Below, piece after piece: positions 1 to 5,948 of a stretch of DNA of 10,058 bases. The position numbers and the translations under genes were made by a program. Position 1 is the first letter of the stretch. Every line of letters starts with the position of its first letter. The notes below the pieces were generated by a model. It was not told the DNA's origin. It did not search any database and saw only the letters and a program-made list of their open reading frames with translations. The stretch is from JANXQE01 sp035651635 (GTDB taxonomy: Bacteria; Verrucomicrobiota; Verrucomicrobiia; Limisphaerales; UBA8199). The stretch is from contig DASRFK010000131.1 in NCBI GenBank assembly GCA_035651635.1, positions 1-10,058 on the forward strand, read 5' to 3'.

Positions 1-189
1 AAGACCTGGTCGCGCCGTTCGATGATCACGCCCGATTTCGTTGGGCTGACCTTCAACGTGCATAACGGCAAGGTCTTTAACCCGGTGTTCGTGACCGAGA
101 ATATGGTGGGCCACCGGCTGGGTGAATTCTCTTTGACGCGCACGTTCAAGAAACACGGCGCTCACACCGCCAAAGCGGAAGCCAAGTAA
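1..189 (+). CDS. rpsS: 30S ribosomal protein S19, C-terminal part (5' end outside window)
   Basis: The frame is open from base 1 and ends at TAA 187-189, giving the last 62 residues of S19. It begins KTWSRRSMITPDFVGLTF and contains the family signatures VHNGK, PVFVTENMVGHRLGEF and TRTFKKHG, which match the C-terminal two thirds of bacterial S19. S19 sits in the head of the small subunit, pairs with S13 and contacts 16S rRNA. The tail (HGAHTAKAEAK) has ordinary length. The start lies upstream of the window. It is followed 9 nt later by rplV, the usual S10-operon order. Confidence 0.98.
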   Translation, partial: KTWSRRSMITPDFVGLTFNVHNGKVFNPVFVTENMVGHRLGEFSLTRTFKKHGAHTAKAEAK

Positions 190-198
190 GGTAAATCC

Positions 199-552
199 AT
201 GCAAGTTCAAGCTATTACCAAAAACGTGCGGATGTCCGCGCAGAAGATGCGCGAAGTGGTGCGCCAGATTCAGGGGTTGGCCGCGTTGGATGCGCAGGCG
301 GCCCTGGCTGTCACGCCGCGTAAAGGCGCGCGCTTCGTGGCCAAGACGCTCAAGTCGGCCATCGCCAATGCCGAAGACCTTAAGGCCAACAACAAGGCGT
401 ATGTTGGCCTGGACACCGACGGGCTGGTGGTCAAGGAGGCTTTGGCCCAGACGGCCTCAACCATTCGCCGTTTCACTCCGAAAGCCCGCGGCTCAGCCGG
501 GCCGATCCTCAAGCGCAACTGCCATATCAAGATTGTTCTCTCCGACGACTAA
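199..552 (+). CDS. rplV: 50S ribosomal protein L22
   Basis: 117 residues, close to the usual ~110. L22 binds 23S rRNA, and its long beta-hairpin lines the peptide exit tunnel next to L4. Visible family features are the N-terminal ITKNVRMSAQKMREVV, the helix VTPRKGARFVAKTLKSAIANAE (residues about 34-55), and the tunnel hairpin RRFTPKARGSAGPILKRN (about 90-107) followed by the closing strand HIKIVLSDD. The hairpin is where macrolide-resistance changes occur in other bacteria; nothing here looks inserted or deleted. The start ATG is 9 nt after rpsS with only a weak AAGG upstream. It is co-directional and almost contiguous with rpsS and rpsC. Confidence 0.98.
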   Translation: MQVQAITKNVRMSAQKMREVVRQIQGLAALDAQAALAVTPRKGARFVAKTLKSAIANAEDLKANNKAYVGLDTDGLVVKEALAQTASTIRRFTPKARGSAGPILKRNCHIKIVLSDD

Positions 553-564
553 TTTCCTCTGACT

Positions 565-1248
565 ATGGGACAAAAAACCAATCCTATCGGGCTGCGTATC
601 GCGGTGAATCGCGATTGGCGCTCCAAATGGTTTGCCGGCAAAAAGGAATTCGGCAAGCTCCTTAGCGAAGACCGCGACATTCGCGAGTTGCTCAAGAAAA
701 AGCTCGAATCGGCGTCGGTGCCCAAAATCCTGATCGAGCGCGCGGCCAATCGCTGCCGCATTACCATCCTGACCGCCCGGCCTGGGATTGTCATCGGCCG
801 CAAAGGCGCCGAGATCGATAAGCTCAAGGAAGAGCTCAGCCGGATGACCGGCAAAGAGATTTACGTCGACATCGTCGAGATCAAGCACCCGGAAATCGAC
901 GCGCAACTCGTGGCCGAAAATGTGGCACTGCAGCTTGAACGCCGCGTTTCCTTCCGACGCGCGATGAAGAAGGCGCTGCAGACCGCCAAGGATTTTGGGG
1001 CGGAGGGGATCAAAATTCGGTGTGCGGGCCGTTTGGGCGGAGCGGAATTGGCGCGGGTCGAACAATATCATTGGGGGAGGGTGCCGTTGCATACATTGCG
1101 GGCGGAGATTGATTATGGTTTTGCCGAGGCCAATACGGTCTATGGCAAGCTGGGAATCAAGTGCTGGGTTTGCAAAGGTGAAACCAAGAGCCAGAAACCC
1201 CAAACCCAGCCCCAGGCCCAAGCTGAGCCCGTCGCCAGTTCGATTTAA
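565..1248 (+). CDS. rpsC: 30S ribosomal protein S3
   Basis: 227 residues. S3 lies at the mRNA entry of the small-subunit head and contributes to mRNA unwinding. It starts with the conserved MGQKTNPIGLRI. The KH domain carries its GxxG loop as VIGRKG (residues 76-81). The C-terminal domain has GRLGGAELAR and GRVPLHTLRAEIDYGFAEA, followed by YGKLGIKCWV. The last ~20 residues are a Gln/Pro-rich tail (KSQKPQTQPQAQAEPVASSI). There is no Shine-Dalgarno before the ATG; the leader is pyrimidine-rich (ATTTCCTCTGACT). Codons 143-192 (991-1140) are strikingly poor in C-ending codons: 7 of 50, against 20 of 50 in the preceding stretch. They include a single AGG. The protein sequence there is nonetheless canonical. 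Confidence 0.98.
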   Translation: MGQKTNPIGLRIAVNRDWRSKWFAGKKEFGKLLSEDRDIRELLKKKLESASVPKILIERAANRCRITILTARPGIVIGRKGAEIDKLKEELSRMTGKEIYVDIVEIKHPEIDAQLVAENVALQLERRVSFRRAMKKALQTAKDFGAEGIKIRCAGRLGGAELARVEQYHWGRVPLHTLRAEIDYGFAEANTVYGKLGIKCWVCKGETKSQKPQTQPQAQAEPVASSI

Positions 1249-1263
1249 GGAAGAGGATTTGAT

Positions 1264-1683
1264 ATGCCGTTGATGCCTGAAAGAGTTAAGTACCGCAAAA
1301 TGCACCGCGGCAATCGCGCCGGGCTGGCCACGCGGGGCCACACGGTGGCATTTGGCGAGTATGGATTGATGGCCTTAGAGCGTTGCTGGCTCGATACCAA
1401 GCAACTGGAAGCCGCGCGCGTCGCCATTGCGCGAAACATGAAGCGCCACGGAAAGATGTGGATCCGCGTGTTTCCACAAAAATCTTTTACCAAGAAACCC
1501 TTGGAGACCCGTATGGGTAAGGGCAAGGGCCCGCTGGAGTCCTGGGTGGCAGTCATCCGTCCGGCCAACGTCTTATTTGAAGTGGATGGGGTGACCGAGG
1601 CGGTGGCGCGCGAATCGTTGCGCCTGGCCGCGACGAAGTTGCCGATCAAAACCAGGTTCATTTCCCGTCACGGAATGGCTTGA
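1264..1683 (+). CDS. rplP: 50S ribosomal protein L16
   Basis: 139 residues, normal length (E. coli 136). L16 binds 23S rRNA near the A site and central protuberance and is needed for a functional peptidyl-transferase centre. Visible are MPERVKYRKMHRG, the GLMALERCWLDTKQLEAARVAI helix, and PLETRMGKGKG (residues 79-89). Arg83 in that last motif corresponds to the arginine hydroxylated by RoxA-type oxygenases in E. coli. LAATKLPIKTRF follows near the end. A strong Shine-Dalgarno (AAGGAAGAGGA, 1247-1257) overlaps the rpsC stop and supports this ATG. The stop is separated from rpmC by one base, so the two are probably translationally coupled. Confidence 0.98.
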   Translation: MPLMPERVKYRKMHRGNRAGLATRGHTVAFGEYGLMALERCWLDTKQLEAARVAIARNMKRHGKMWIRVFPQKSFTKKPLETRMGKGKGPLESWVAVIRPANVLFEVDGVTEAVARESLRLAATKLPIKTRFISRHGMA

Positions 1684-1684
1684 T

Positions 1685-1891
1685 ATGAAGAAGACACAAC
1701 GCAAAGAAATCGCGGAAAAAACTCTGCAGGAGTTGATGGCCGACGGGCTGAACCTGCGCCAGGAAATGTTCAACCTGCGCCGTCAGCAGGCCAGCGCGCA
1801 ACTGGAAAAGCCCGCGCGCCTGCGCACCTTGCGCCGTGACATCGCCCGGATCGAAACCCGCATCTCCGCTTTGCGCAAAAAAGCGGCATAA
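1685..1891 (+). CDS. rpmC: 50S ribosomal protein L29
   Basis: 68 residues, the usual size. L29 is a small helical hairpin protein near the exit tunnel that helps form the docking site for trigger factor and SRP with L23. The sequence shows the two-helix pattern: ELMADGLNLRQEMFNLRRQQASAQLEKPARLRTLRRDIARIETRISALRKKAA. The NLRRQQASAQL...RLRTLRRDIARI segment matches the family signature. The start lies one base after the rplP stop, with only a short GGAA (1672-1675) as a possible ribosome site, so coupling to rplP is likely. The order rplP-rpmC-rpsQ is the standard one. Confidence 0.97.
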   Translation: MKKTQRKEIAEKTLQELMADGLNLRQEMFNLRRQQASAQLEKPARLRTLRRDIARIETRISALRKKAA

Positions 1892-1897
1892 ATTTGT

Positions 1898-2224
1898 ATG
1901 GCTGAATCTACCCATCCGACCACCACGCCCGAGCAGACCACCCCCGCGGCCGAACGCTCCCATCGCAAAGAACGCGTGGGCGAAGTCATCGCCAGTAAAA
2001 TGGCCAAGACGATTATCGTCCGCGTCGAGCGCCGCTTTCCGCATCCGAAATTCAAGAAAGTCATCACCGGCTATAAGAAGTTTTACGCCCACGACGAAAA
2101 GAGCGAGGCCAAGGTCGGGGACCGGGTGCGGATCCAGGAAACCCGGCCGTTGTCCAAGACCAAGCGCTGGCGCCTGGTCGAGATTGTCGAGCGCGGCGCC
2201 GAGGTGACCCCGGTGGCGGCCTGA
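1898..2224 (+). CDS. rpsQ: 30S ribosomal protein S17, with N-terminal extension
   Basis: 108 residues against about 84 in E. coli. S17 is an OB-fold primary binder of 16S rRNA in the small-subunit body. The core starts near residue 24 (KERVGEVIASKMAKTIIVRVER) and continues through HPKFKKVITGYKKFYAHDE, VGDRVRIQETRPLSKTKRW and RLVEIVE, all canonical. The first ~20 residues (Ser/Thr/Pro/Glu-rich, MAESTHPTTTPEQTTPAAER) are an extra, probably disordered tail. I see no alternative in-frame ATG, GTG or TTG at the expected core start, so the long form is favoured. No Shine-Dalgarno precedes it (CATAAATTTGTATG). It follows rpmC after 6 nt. Confidence 0.97.
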   Translation: MAESTHPTTTPEQTTPAAERSHRKERVGEVIASKMAKTIIVRVERRFPHPKFKKVITGYKKFYAHDEKSEAKVGDRVRIQETRPLSKTKRWRLVEIVERGAEVTPVAA

Positions 2225-2228
2225 CGTC

Positions 2229-2234
2229 AGGGAG
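2229..2234 (+). promoter_or_regulatory. Shine-Dalgarno of rplN
   Basis: AGGGAG lies 8 nt before the rplN ATG, in the 18-nt gap after rpsQ. It is one of the few clear Shine-Dalgarno sequences in this cluster and fixes the rplN start. Confidence 0.8.
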
Positions 2235-2242
2235 CCCGTTTT

Positions 2243-2608
2243 ATGTTACAAATACGTTCCATTCTAGATGTCGCCGATAATACGGGTGCCAAGCGCGCGG
2301 CGGCCATCGGTGTTCTGGGCCGCAACCAACGCTACGCGCGGATCGGAGACATCATCAAGGCACATATCAAGGAAGCCACACCCGATGGCACCGTGAAGAA
2401 AGGTGAAGTGGTGGATGCGGTGGTCGTGCGCACGCGCCAGGCGATTCATCGGAGCGATGGTTCGTATCTGCGGTTCGATAGCAATGCGATTGTGATTATT
2501 GATAAGGAGCTTAATCCGCGGGGAACCCGCATCTTCGGACCTGTCGCCCGTGAATTGCGGGACAAAAAGTTCATGAAGATCGTTTCACTCGCACCGGAAG
2601 TCATTTGA
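2243..2608 (+). CDS. rplN: 50S ribosomal protein L14
   Basis: 121 residues, usual length. L14 is one of the most conserved large-subunit proteins. It contacts 16S helix 14 at the intersubunit bridge and is the docking point for the silencing factor RsfS. The motifs LDVADNTGAKRA, GDIIKAHIKEA, VVRTRQAIHRSDGSYLRFDSNAIVII, GTRIFGPVARELR and KFMKIVSLAPEVI are all present. The codons for residues 54-94 (2402-2524) end in C in only 6 of 41 cases, unlike flanking genes. The stop is one base before the rplX ATG, and rplX's likely ribosome site (GGAAG, 2596-2600) lies inside this gene's last codons. Confidence 0.98.
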   Translation: MLQIRSILDVADNTGAKRAAAIGVLGRNQRYARIGDIIKAHIKEATPDGTVKKGEVVDAVVVRTRQAIHRSDGSYLRFDSNAIVIIDKELNPRGTRIFGPVARELRDKKFMKIVSLAPEVI

Positions 2609-2609
2609 T

Positions 2610-2888
2610 ATGCGGCGCTTTCACGTAAAGAAGAACGACGAAGTGGTGGTTATCGCCGGGGCCGAGAAAGGCAAACGGGGCAAGGTCATTGCCGTAGCCG
2701 GCAAGAAGCAACGGGTGATTATTGAAGGCGTGCGCATGATCAAACGCCATATGCGCAAGAGCCAGCAATATCCCAACGGCCAGATTGTCGATCGCGAGGG
2801 CACCGTACACATTTCCAATGTAATGAAAGTGGCGGATTTTGAAGCCCGCCAGGCCCGGCACGGCGCCGCCGCACCGGCTCAAGCCTGA
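2610..2888 (+). CDS. rplX: 50S ribosomal protein L24, short C-terminus
   Basis: 92 residues (E. coli 104). L24 is an assembly initiator that binds 23S rRNA near its 5' end. The KOW motif is clear at residues about 8-32 (DEVVVIAGAEKGKRGKVIAV), followed by VIIEGVRMIKRHMRKSQQYPNGQIVDREGTVHISNVM. After ISNVMKVAD the usual C-terminal segment (family pattern RVGxxxxDGKKVRxxK) is missing; an unrelated FEARQARHGAAAPAQA ends the protein. The 67 bases that follow do not encode the missing segment in any frame I read, so this does not look like a simple frameshift. The start is supported by GGAAG 9 nt upstream. The gap from rplN is one base. Confidence 0.96.
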   Translation: MRRFHVKKNDEVVVIAGAEKGKRGKVIAVAGKKQRVIIEGVRMIKRHMRKSQQYPNGQIVDREGTVHISNVMKVADFEARQARHGAAAPAQA

Positions 2889-2926
2889 TCGATCGCCCAG
2901 ACACTAATTCTATCAGCTAAAAGACA

Positions 2927-2953
2927 CGCTCCGGCCAAATCCGGGAAACAGCG
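2927..2953 (+). promoter_or_regulatory. Hairpin with CCAAAT loop immediately before rplE
   Basis: In the 67-nt rplX-rplE gap, CCGG 2931-2934 pairs with CCGG 2941-2944 around the loop CCAAAT. CGCT 2927-2930 pairs with AGCG 2950-2953, leaving a five-base bulge GAAAC (2945-2949) on the 3' side. The rplE ATG is at 2956, and the only Shine-Dalgarno-like bases (GGGA, 2943-2946) sit in the 3' arm. In E. coli the S8 repressor binds the spc mRNA at this same gene junction, so a regulatory role is plausible. That role is inference. The loop and flanking bases recur before rplR (4806-4817). Confidence 0.4.
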
Positions 2954-2955
2954 AA

Positions 2956-3552
2956 ATGAAAGCCAGACTCTACGAAAAGTATACGAAAGAAGTGGTGCCC
3001 GCCTTGCGCGAGAAGCACCAGTACACCAACCAGCACCAGGTGCCTCGGATGGAGAAGATTGTCGTGAACATGGGGGTGAGCGCTTCCCTGGAAAAGGGGG
3101 CCATCGACGATGCCGCCAAGGATTTGTCGCTGATCACCGGCCGTAAACCGGCCATCAGCAAGTCCCGGCATAGCATTGCCAATTTCAAGCTGCGCGAGGG
3201 TCAGCCGATTGGCTGTCACGTGACTCTGCGCCGGGACGCAATGTATGAATTTTTCGACCGACTGGTCGCCACCGCGCTGCCCCGAATTCGCGATTTCCGC
3301 GGGCTGTCTCCCCGTTCTTTTGACGGCCGGGGGAACTATACGCTGGGGGTCGGTGACCAGACGATTTTTCCCGAAATCGAGTTGGACAAAATCAAACGGC
3401 AGCAAGGGATGGACATCACCATTGTGACGAGCGCGCGCAACAACGAAGACGCGCTCGAATTTCTGAAGCTGATGGGGATGCCCTTCGCTGAAAGCAAGGC
3501 CAAGGAAGCGCCCAAAGAACAAAAATCGGCGCCAGAGCAGGCTTCAAGTTAG
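2956..3552 (+). CDS. rplE: 50S ribosomal protein L5, with C-terminal tail
   Basis: 198 residues against about 179 usually. L5 binds 5S rRNA and forms part of the central protuberance, contacting the P-site tRNA. Seen in order: RLYEKYTKEVVPALREK, VPRMEKIVVNMGVSASLEKGAIDDAAKDL, ITGRKPAISKSRHSIANFKLREGQPIGCHVTLRR, MYEFFDRLVATALPRIRDFRGLSPRSFDGRGNYTLGVGDQTIFPEI, and GMDITIVTSARNNEDALEFLKLMGMPF. A Lys/Glu/Ala-rich tail of ~20 residues (ESKAKEAPKEQKSAPEQASS) is extra. Codons are consistent throughout. The 67-nt gap upstream is one of the longer spacers in the cluster and contains a hairpin abutting the start codon. Confidence 0.98.
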   Translation: MKARLYEKYTKEVVPALREKHQYTNQHQVPRMEKIVVNMGVSASLEKGAIDDAAKDLSLITGRKPAISKSRHSIANFKLREGQPIGCHVTLRRDAMYEFFDRLVATALPRIRDFRGLSPRSFDGRGNYTLGVGDQTIFPEIELDKIKRQQGMDITIVTSARNNEDALEFLKLMGMPFAESKAKEAPKEQKSAPEQASS

Positions 3553-3580
3553 TATTAGTATAGATTGGTTTTTTCGACGT

Positions 3581-3850
3581 ATGGCAAAAGTATCCTGGAT
3601 CGAACGAAATAAGAAAAAGGCCGAGACGGTCAAGAAGTACGCCGCTCTGCGGGCGGAACTCAAGGCGAAGAAGGACTATGCGGGGTTGGCGAAGCTCCCG
3701 CGCAACGCCAGCCCTTCCCGAGTGGTGAACCGTTGCTCGATGAGCGGCCGGCGCCATGGCTATTTGCGCAAGTTCGGCTGCTCGCGAATGACCTTCCGCG
3801 AAGCCGCGTTGTCCGGGTTGATCCCAGGCATCACCAAGGCCAGTTGGTAA
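3581..3850 (+). CDS. rpsN: 30S ribosomal protein S14, zinc-free short form
   Basis: 89 residues. S14 is in the head of the small subunit near S3, S10 and S19. The C-terminal half is diagnostic: LPRNASPSRVVNRCSMSGRRHGYLRKFGCSRMTFREAALSGLIPGITKASW. The zinc-binding form has two CxxC pairs; here only single cysteines remain (RCSMSG and FGCSR), so this is the cysteine-minus type. It is also the short version, lacking the ~12-residue insertion present in the 101-residue E. coli protein. The leader (3553-3580) is AT-rich with a run of six T and has no Shine-Dalgarno. rpsH starts 4 nt after the stop. Confidence 0.97.
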   Translation: MAKVSWIERNKKKAETVKKYAALRAELKAKKDYAGLAKLPRNASPSRVVNRCSMSGRRHGYLRKFGCSRMTFREAALSGLIPGITKASW

Positions 3851-3854
3851 TCCT

Positions 3855-4241
3855 ATGAACGATCCCATTTCCGACATGCTCACGCGCATCCGCAACGCCA
3901 ACAGCGCGTTGCTGCCCCTGGTTAATGTTCCCCATTCCAAGCTTAAGGAAAGCATTGCCGGCATTCTCAAGCGCGAAGGATATATCCAGGATTTTTCAGT
4001 CGAAGGTCAGCTTCCCAAAACGCTCAAACTCCGGTTGAAGTACCAAGGCAAAAAGAGCGTTATTGAAGGCTTGCGCCGAATCAGCACGCCCGGCCTGCGC
4101 CGGTATGTCGGCTCGACGGATATCCCCCGCGTCCGCGGCGGTCTTGGCGTGGCGGTTGTGTCCACCTCCGAGGGCTTGATGACCGGTAACCAGGCCCGGA
4201 AGAAGAATCTCGGTGGCGAATTGCTCTGTTACGTGTGGTAA
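3855..4241 (+). CDS. rpsH: 30S ribosomal protein S8
   Basis: 128 residues, normal length. S8 is a primary 16S rRNA binder in the central domain (helix 21). In E. coli it is the translational repressor of the spc operon. The sequence shows NDPISDMLTRIRNAN, VPHSKLKESIAGILKREGYI, SVIEGLRRISTPGLRRYVG, IPRVRGGLGVAVVSTSEGLMTGNQARKKNLGGELLCYVW. The last segment includes the conserved STSxGxMTxxxA RNA-binding motif. It begins 4 nt after rpsN with no Shine-Dalgarno, so translation probably depends on ribosomes finishing rpsN. The stop overlaps the strong ribosome site of rplF. Confidence 0.98.
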   Translation: MNDPISDMLTRIRNANSALLPLVNVPHSKLKESIAGILKREGYIQDFSVEGQLPKTLKLRLKYQGKKSVIEGLRRISTPGLRRYVGSTDIPRVRGGLGVAVVSTSEGLMTGNQARKKNLGGELLCYVW

Positions 4242-4248
4242 AGGAAGG
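4241..4248 (+). promoter_or_regulatory. Strong Shine-Dalgarno of rplF
   Basis: AAGGAAGG begins on the last base of the rpsH stop codon and lies 5 nt before the rplF ATG. It is among the best ribosome sites in the window and fixes the rplF start. Confidence 0.85.
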
Positions 4249-4253
4249 AATTT

Positions 4254-4790
4254 ATGTCTCGTATTGGTAAACAACCCATCACCATCCCAGCCAAGGTTAA
4301 GGTGGAACTTAAGGGCCAGCAGGTCCTGGTCGAGGGACCCAAAGGCAAACTCAAATGGGAACTGCCGCGGCACACGACTATCAAGCTGGAGAACGGCCGC
4401 CTGCTGGTCACCCGGCAGGGTGAGAGTGACCAGGTCAAAGCGCTGCACGGTTTGAGCCGCGCGCTGGTCAACAACATGGTTCGGGGTGTCAGCGAAGGCT
4501 TCACCAAGAAACTGGAAATCCAGGGCGTCGGATTTAAGGCCGCCGTTCAGGGCAAAGCCGTGAACCTGAGCCTGGGCTACTCGCACCCGATTAATTATCC
4601 GATTCCTGATCAGATCAAAGTGACGGTGGAAGAGAATACCAAGCTGACGATTGAAGGACCTGACCGGCAAGTAGTCGGGCAGGTGGCCGCCGAGATCCGC
4701 AGCTTCTACCCGCCCGAACCTTACAAGGGCAAGGGCGTGCGTTACACCGACGAACGCGTCATCCGCAAGGAAGGCAAGACTGTCCAATAA
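4254..4790 (+). CDS. rplF: 50S ribosomal protein L6
   Basis: 178 residues (E. coli 177). L6 binds 23S rRNA at the sarcin-ricin loop region near the factor-binding site. It starts with SRIGKQPITIPAKV. Two tandem L6 folds follow: VEGPKGKLKWELP in the first, and EIQGVGFKAAVQGKAVNLSLGYSHPINYPIP plus LTIEGPDRQVVGQVAAEIRSFYPPEPYKGKGVRYTDERVIRKEGKT in the second. The terminal PPEPYKGKGVRY motif is diagnostic. No insertion or tail is visible. It has a strong Shine-Dalgarno overlapping the rpsH stop. A hairpin (4802-4821) lies in the 39-nt gap to rplR. Confidence 0.98.
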   Translation: MSRIGKQPITIPAKVKVELKGQQVLVEGPKGKLKWELPRHTTIKLENGRLLVTRQGESDQVKALHGLSRALVNNMVRGVSEGFTKKLEIQGVGFKAAVQGKAVNLSLGYSHPINYPIPDQIKVTVEENTKLTIEGPDRQVVGQVAAEIRSFYPPEPYKGKGVRYTDERVIRKEGKTVQ

Positions 4791-4801
4791 CCTTTGAGAG
4801 A

Positions 4802-4821
4802 CTCACGGCCAAATCCGTGAG
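4802..4821 (+). promoter_or_regulatory. Hairpin with CCAAAT loop before rplR
   Basis: CTCACGG (4802-4808) pairs perfectly with CCGTGAG (4815-4821) around the 6-nt loop CCAAAT. The rplR ATG is at 4830, and its only Shine-Dalgarno-like bases (GTGAG, 4817-4821) are in the 3' arm. The loop plus three flanking bases on each side (CGGCCAAATCCG) is identical to the hairpin before rplE, while the outer stem bases differ. No U-run follows, so it is not a terminator. A translational control role is inference. Confidence 0.4.
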
Positions 4822-4829
4822 CAATTACG

Positions 4830-5195
4830 ATGAGAACCGAACAAAAACACCGATTGGGCATGCGGCGCCGTTGGCGCGTCCGTAAAAAGATCAACGGCAC
4901 CAGCTCGCGTCCGCGCATGAGCGTGTGCTTCAGCAACAAGAACATTCACGTGCAGTTTATCGACGACGTGGCCGGCCGGACGCTGGCAGCGGCATCGACC
5001 ACCAGCAAAGCCACGCCGGATCGGGAAAAGTTGGCTGCCAACGCGGCCAGCGCCAAAACGATCGGGGCTTTGGCCGCCAAAACCGCCCTCGACAAAGGGA
5101 TCAACCAAGTTGTCTTTGACCGCGGCGCGGGGCGATATCACGGCAAGCTTAAGGCATTGGCCGACGCCGCCCGCGAGGCAGGCCTGAAATTTTAA
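4830..5195 (+). CDS. rplR: 50S ribosomal protein L18
   Basis: 121 residues (usually 117-122). L18 binds 5S rRNA and, with L5, helps insert it into the central protuberance. Visible motifs are RRRWRVRKKINGTSSRPRMSV, FSNKNIHVQFIDDVAGRTLAAAST, NAASAKTIGALAAKTALDKGINQVVFDRGAGRYHGKLKALADAAREAGLKF. The FDRGxxxYHGKxKALADAAREAGL signature is diagnostic. The N-terminus is basic as expected. The 39-nt gap after rplF contains a hairpin just upstream of the ATG. rpsE starts 6 nt after the stop. Confidence 0.98.
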   Translation: MRTEQKHRLGMRRRWRVRKKINGTSSRPRMSVCFSNKNIHVQFIDDVAGRTLAAASTTSKATPDREKLAANAASAKTIGALAAKTALDKGINQVVFDRGAGRYHGKLKALADAAREAGLKF

Positions 5196-5201
5196 TGTCC
5201 C

Positions 5202-5891
5202 ATGGAAAATAACATTACGCCCGAACCCACAGCACCCGAGACCGGCGAGAAGCCGGCCACCGTCGAAGCCCGTCCGGAGCAGAGCGGACGGCGCGATGGC
5301 TTCCGTCCGCGCCGCCGCCGTCCCTCCGCCGAAAGCGAGATGATGGAAGGCCAGGAACAGGAATTGACCGAGAAGGTGGTCTTCATCAACCGTTCCGCCA
5401 AAGTGGTCAAGGGTGGCCGCCGATTCAATTTCAGCGCGTTGATTGTCGTGGGCGACAAGCGTGGGCGGGTTGGAGTCGGCCTTGGCAAGGCCGGCGAAGT
5501 TGCCGATGCGATTCGCAAAGGCGGTGAGTTGGCCCGGTCGCAAATGGTTGGAGTCTCGCTCAAAGGCGCGACCATTCCGCACGAGGTGTTTTCCCATTAT
5601 TGCGGGGCCAAAGTCCTGCTGCGGCCGGCTTCGCCCGGCACTGGCATCATTGCCGGAAAAACCGTCCGCGCTGTGCTCGAATCCGCCGGCGTGAAGGACG
5701 TTCTCAGCAAATCGCTCGGCTCGAAAAACGCCGCCAACGTGGTCAAAGCCACTCTCGAGGCACTTTTAAGCCTGCGCTTGCGCGAAGACATTTACCAGGG
5801 CCGCGGTTTGGAGATTAAAAAGGTGGAAGCGCCCAAACCACCCCAGGCTTTGCCGTTACCCGGAGAATCCGGTGCCGCTCCGGTCGTTTGA
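5202..5891 (+). CDS. rpsE: 30S ribosomal protein S5, with N-terminal extension and C-terminal tail
   Basis: 229 residues against about 165 in E. coli. S5 contributes to decoding accuracy and mRNA unwinding at the entry site. The N-terminal double-stranded-RNA-binding-like domain is at about 57-120 (EKVVFINRSAKVVKGGRRF, FSALIVVGDKRGRVGVGLGKAGEV). The C-terminal domain is at about 125-205 (IPHEVFSHYCGAKVLLRPASPGTGIIAGKTVRAVLE, GVKDVLSKSLGSKNAANVVKAT). The first ~46 residues are extra: acidic/Pro, then an Arg-rich patch (RRDGFRPRRRRP). An alternative ATG at 5340 (Met47) would give the standard length. However, the extension keeps the same C-ending codon preference and lies only 6 nt after rplR, so the long form is preferred. 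A Pro/Ala-rich tail of ~20 residues is also extra. Confidence 0.96.
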   Translation: MENNITPEPTAPETGEKPATVEARPEQSGRRDGFRPRRRRPSAESEMMEGQEQELTEKVVFINRSAKVVKGGRRFNFSALIVVGDKRGRVGVGLGKAGEVADAIRKGGELARSQMVGVSLKGATIPHEVFSHYCGAKVLLRPASPGTGIIAGKTVRAVLESAGVKDVLSKSLGSKNAANVVKATLEALLSLRLREDIYQGRGLEIKKVEAPKPPQALPLPGESGAAPVV

Positions 5892-5948
5892 CTCAACCGC
5901 GCTCACCGGCTTGATTACCCGAAAATCTGATAACTTTTAACCGGCTTT

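Noticed and set aside
493..1341. Minus-strand open frame (282 codons) opposite rpsC, and similar ones at 3996-4787 and 4803-5597
   Set aside because: All lie fully against ribosomal protein genes with low-complexity, family-less products. They are coding shadows.
2889..2955. Direct copy of the E. coli S8-binding site
   Set aside because: The location and a bulged hairpin fit, but I cannot match the helix 21 core nucleotides with confidence, so only an unassigned hairpin is reported.
5910..5940. Possible promoter (TTGATT then TAACTT or TTTTAA) in the rpsE-rplO gap
   Set aside because: Spacing is 14 or 18 nt with poor -10 matches, and the AT-rich bases alone explain it. Not supportable without transcript start data.
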